Assembly: GCA_030950765.1 (NCBI GenBank)
Contig: JAUZQX010000113.1
Coordinates: 1-7,617 of the forward strand
Direction: 5' to 3'
Length of the DNA stretch: 7,617 nt
Source: Ghiorsea sp.
Lineage (GTDB): Bacteria; Pseudomonadota; Zetaproteobacteria; Mariprofundales; Mariprofundaceae
The translations under genes were made by a program, and so were the position numbers. Positions 6,493 to 7,617 of this stretch are shown here, piece by piece (within the stretch, counting starts at the first letter, position 1; each line of letters starts with the position of its first letter). The notes below the pieces were generated by a model. The model made no database searches and was not told the DNA's origin. It saw only the letters and a list, made by a program, of their open reading frames with translations.

Positions 6493-7412
6493 GCAAAACC
6501 GTTATTCCTATTAAAGTCATCAGTTCCACCACCCAGCAAGCCCAACCCATGATTGGTAAACCCAAATGGTTAAAAGTGCGCGCGCCTATGTCCAAAGAAT
6601 ATCAAAATATCAGTAAAATGATGCGTGATTTAAAATTGAACACGGTTTGCGAAGAAGCATCATGCCCCAATATTGGCGAATGTTGGAAACAAGGTTCTGC
6701 AACTTTTATGATTTTGGGCAAAGTCTGTACGCGTACCTGCGCTTTTTGCGATGTTGCCACAGGTAAACCCGATGAAGTTGATGCTAACGAGGCAATCAAC
6801 CTTGCCAAAGCCGTGGCTGAAATCGGCTTGAAACATGTGGTGATTACATCCGTAGACAGAGATGATTTAAAAGATGGTGGCGCAGGTCATTATGCCACAG
6901 TGATTCGCGAACTAAAAGCACGACAACCTGAAGTGACCATTGAAATTTTAACACCTGACTTCCAGCGCAAACCTGATTCATGTTTAGATACCATTATGGA
7001 AGCCAAGCCTGATATTTTTAACCACAACCTTGAAACAGTACCGCGTTTATACCGCTCTGTACGCCCTGGTGCGCGATATTTCACATCTTTGCGCCTCTTG
7101 CAGCGCGCCAAAGAAATTGATCCCACAGTGGTCACCAAATCGGGTATCATGCTTGGGCTTGGTGAAGAGCGGGATGAGGTGCTACAAGTATTGGATGATA
7201 TGCGCGAAGCAAATATTGATATTCTAACCTTGGGACAATACTTGCGGCCAAGCGAAGCGCATCACCCTGTGATGAAATATTGGACACCTGAAGAGTTTGA
7301 AGATTTCAAATATATCGCTGAGAAAAAAGGCTTTGGTATGGTGGCATCTGGCCCATTAGTGCGTTCATCATTTCATGCTGATGAAGTGTTTCAGGCATTA
7401 AAATTAAGGTGA
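6489..7412 (+). CDS. lipA: Lipoyl synthase LipA
   Basis: A radical SAM enzyme that inserts two sulfur atoms into octanoyl groups on the E2 and H proteins, making the lipoyl cofactor of pyruvate and 2-oxoglutarate dehydrogenases and the glycine cleavage system. The 307-residue length is typical. The auxiliary cluster motif is C54-x4-C59-x5-C65 in CEEASCPNIGEC. The radical SAM motif is C80-x3-C84-x2-C87 in CTRTCAFC. The C-terminal RSSFHA at 292-297 provides the Ser ligand (S294) of the auxiliary cluster. ITSVDRDDL at 119-127, the FNHNLETV segment at 177-184 and the GQYLRPS segment at 249-255 also match. The start overlaps the transporter stop by 4 bases, with AAGGA at 6472-6476. No lipB is visible beside it, so the octanoyl donor enzyme must be elsewhere. 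It is the last gene of the cluster. Confidence 0.97.
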   Translation: MSKTVIPIKVISSTTQQAQPMIGKPKWLKVRAPMSKEYQNISKMMRDLKLNTVCEEASCPNIGECWKQGSATFMILGKVCTRTCAFCDVATGKPDEVDANEAINLAKAVAEIGLKHVVITSVDRDDLKDGGAGHYATVIRELKARQPEVTIEILTPDFQRKPDSCLDTIMEAKPDIFNHNLETVPRLYRSVRPGARYFTSLRLLQRAKEIDPTVVTKSGIMLGLGEERDEVLQVLDDMREANIDILTLGQYLRPSEAHHPVMKYWTPEEFEDFKYIAEKKGFGMVASGPLVRSSFHADEVFQALKLR

Positions 7413-7528
7413 GTTGTTTTAACACAGCCAAGCTTGCGCTTCATATCACCGATACGTAAAATACCATCATCTAGAGCCACTTGCAAAACTCTGGGTGGAT
7501 GAGTGGCAATCCCACTTTGAGTGCGTTT
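7391..7528 (-). other. Protein-like open frame after lipA, possible gene remnant or repeat copy
   Basis: On the minus strand this frame is open for about 45 codons between TAA at 7529-7531 and TGA at 7391-7393. It includes a natural-looking stretch (HPPRVLQVALDD, then GILRIGDMKRKLG) at about 7430-7501. There is no ATG near the front; only GTG at 7478-7480 or an internal ATG at 7442-7444 could start it, and no ribosome site is evident. The tail runs antisense into the end of lipA. Its upstream part coincides with the left arm of the inverted repeat. It may be a degraded gene end or a spread repeat that happens to read as protein. I do not recognise it and do not claim it is expressed. Confidence 0.25.
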
Positions 7529-7616
7529 TTAGGCTAAAATTAGGGGCATGGTGGTTCCATACGCCGAAATTTCAGACTAAAAACGCGCCAGAGTGGGGAA
7601 GTCAATCGCCGCTCAT
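7499..7616. repeat. Long imperfect inverted repeat reaching the window edge
   Basis: The arm at 7511-7551 is almost the reverse complement of 7557-7597. Around a 5-base centre (TGGTT), ATGG pairs with CCAT; further out, GCGTTTTTAG at 7523-7532 pairs exactly with CTAAAAACGC at 7577-7586, and CCCACT pairs with AGTGGG at the outer end of the arm, with wobble pairs and one bulge between. Pairing resumes outside: ATGAGTGGCAAT at 7499-7510 matches ATCGCCGCTCAT at 7605-7616 with two mismatches, after an unpaired stretch of about 7 bases on the right. It may continue beyond the window. It lies about 90 bases after lipA and could act as a terminator-like hairpin, be the junction of two head-to-head repeat copies, or be part of a small mobile element. 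I do not recognise the family. Confidence 0.6.
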
Positions 7617-7617
7617 G

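Noticed and set aside
7413..7617. tRNA, CRISPR array or integron attC site at the right end
   Set aside because: No cloverleaf, no regularly spaced direct repeats, and the GTTRRRY/RYYYAAC core sites of attC are not positioned at the arms.

Overview
The window reads as an ordinary proteobacterial chromosome segment. By eye it has moderate GC, is densely coded, and holds two divergent gene clusters back to back. No tRNA, rRNA, CRISPR array or complete insertion sequence is visible. The gene order dusB-ntrB-ntrC (the nifR3-ntrBC arrangement known from alphaproteobacteria) and the protein sequences fit a proteobacterium. I cannot fix the class; a zetaproteobacterium or another early-branching group is only a guess.

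The left half (115-3667) is on the minus strand. It runs dusB (tRNA-dihydrouridine synthase), then ntrB (PAS sensor histidine kinase of the nitrogen system), then ntrC (sigma-54-dependent response regulator). The genes are packed tightly: dusB and ntrB overlap by 11 bases with ntrB starting at TTG, and ntrB and ntrC are 6 bases apart. This is very likely one transcript from the divergent intergenic region. The NtrB ATP-binding domain has an altered G1 box, which is the most unusual protein-level observation here.

The centre (3668-3796) is a divergent promoter region. It has a plausible sigma-70 promoter for the rightward cluster.

The right half (3797-7412) is on the plus strand. It holds engB/yihA (ribosome-assembly GTPase), a membrane fatty acid hydroxylase/sterol desaturase family protein, a 66-residue BFD-like [2Fe-2S] protein, an AI-2E/PerM family membrane transporter, and lipA (lipoyl synthase). 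The junctions are overlaps of 8, 4 and 4 bases and one 2-base gap, so the genes are probably translationally coupled in one operon. The mixture is housekeeping (ribosome assembly, lipoate) plus less-understood membrane and redox proteins. A di-iron hydroxylase directly followed by a small ferredoxin-like protein is a plausible functional pair, but this is inference.

The two ends are non-coding as far as can be seen. Bases 1-114 carry an inverted repeat followed by a T tract and overlapped by a competing hairpin. Bases 7413-7617 carry a long imperfect inverted repeat that reaches the window edge, with a protein-like open frame on the minus strand that has no clear start. This right end is the best candidate for something undescribed or mobile, but the window cuts it off. 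No clearly novel multi-gene system is evident.
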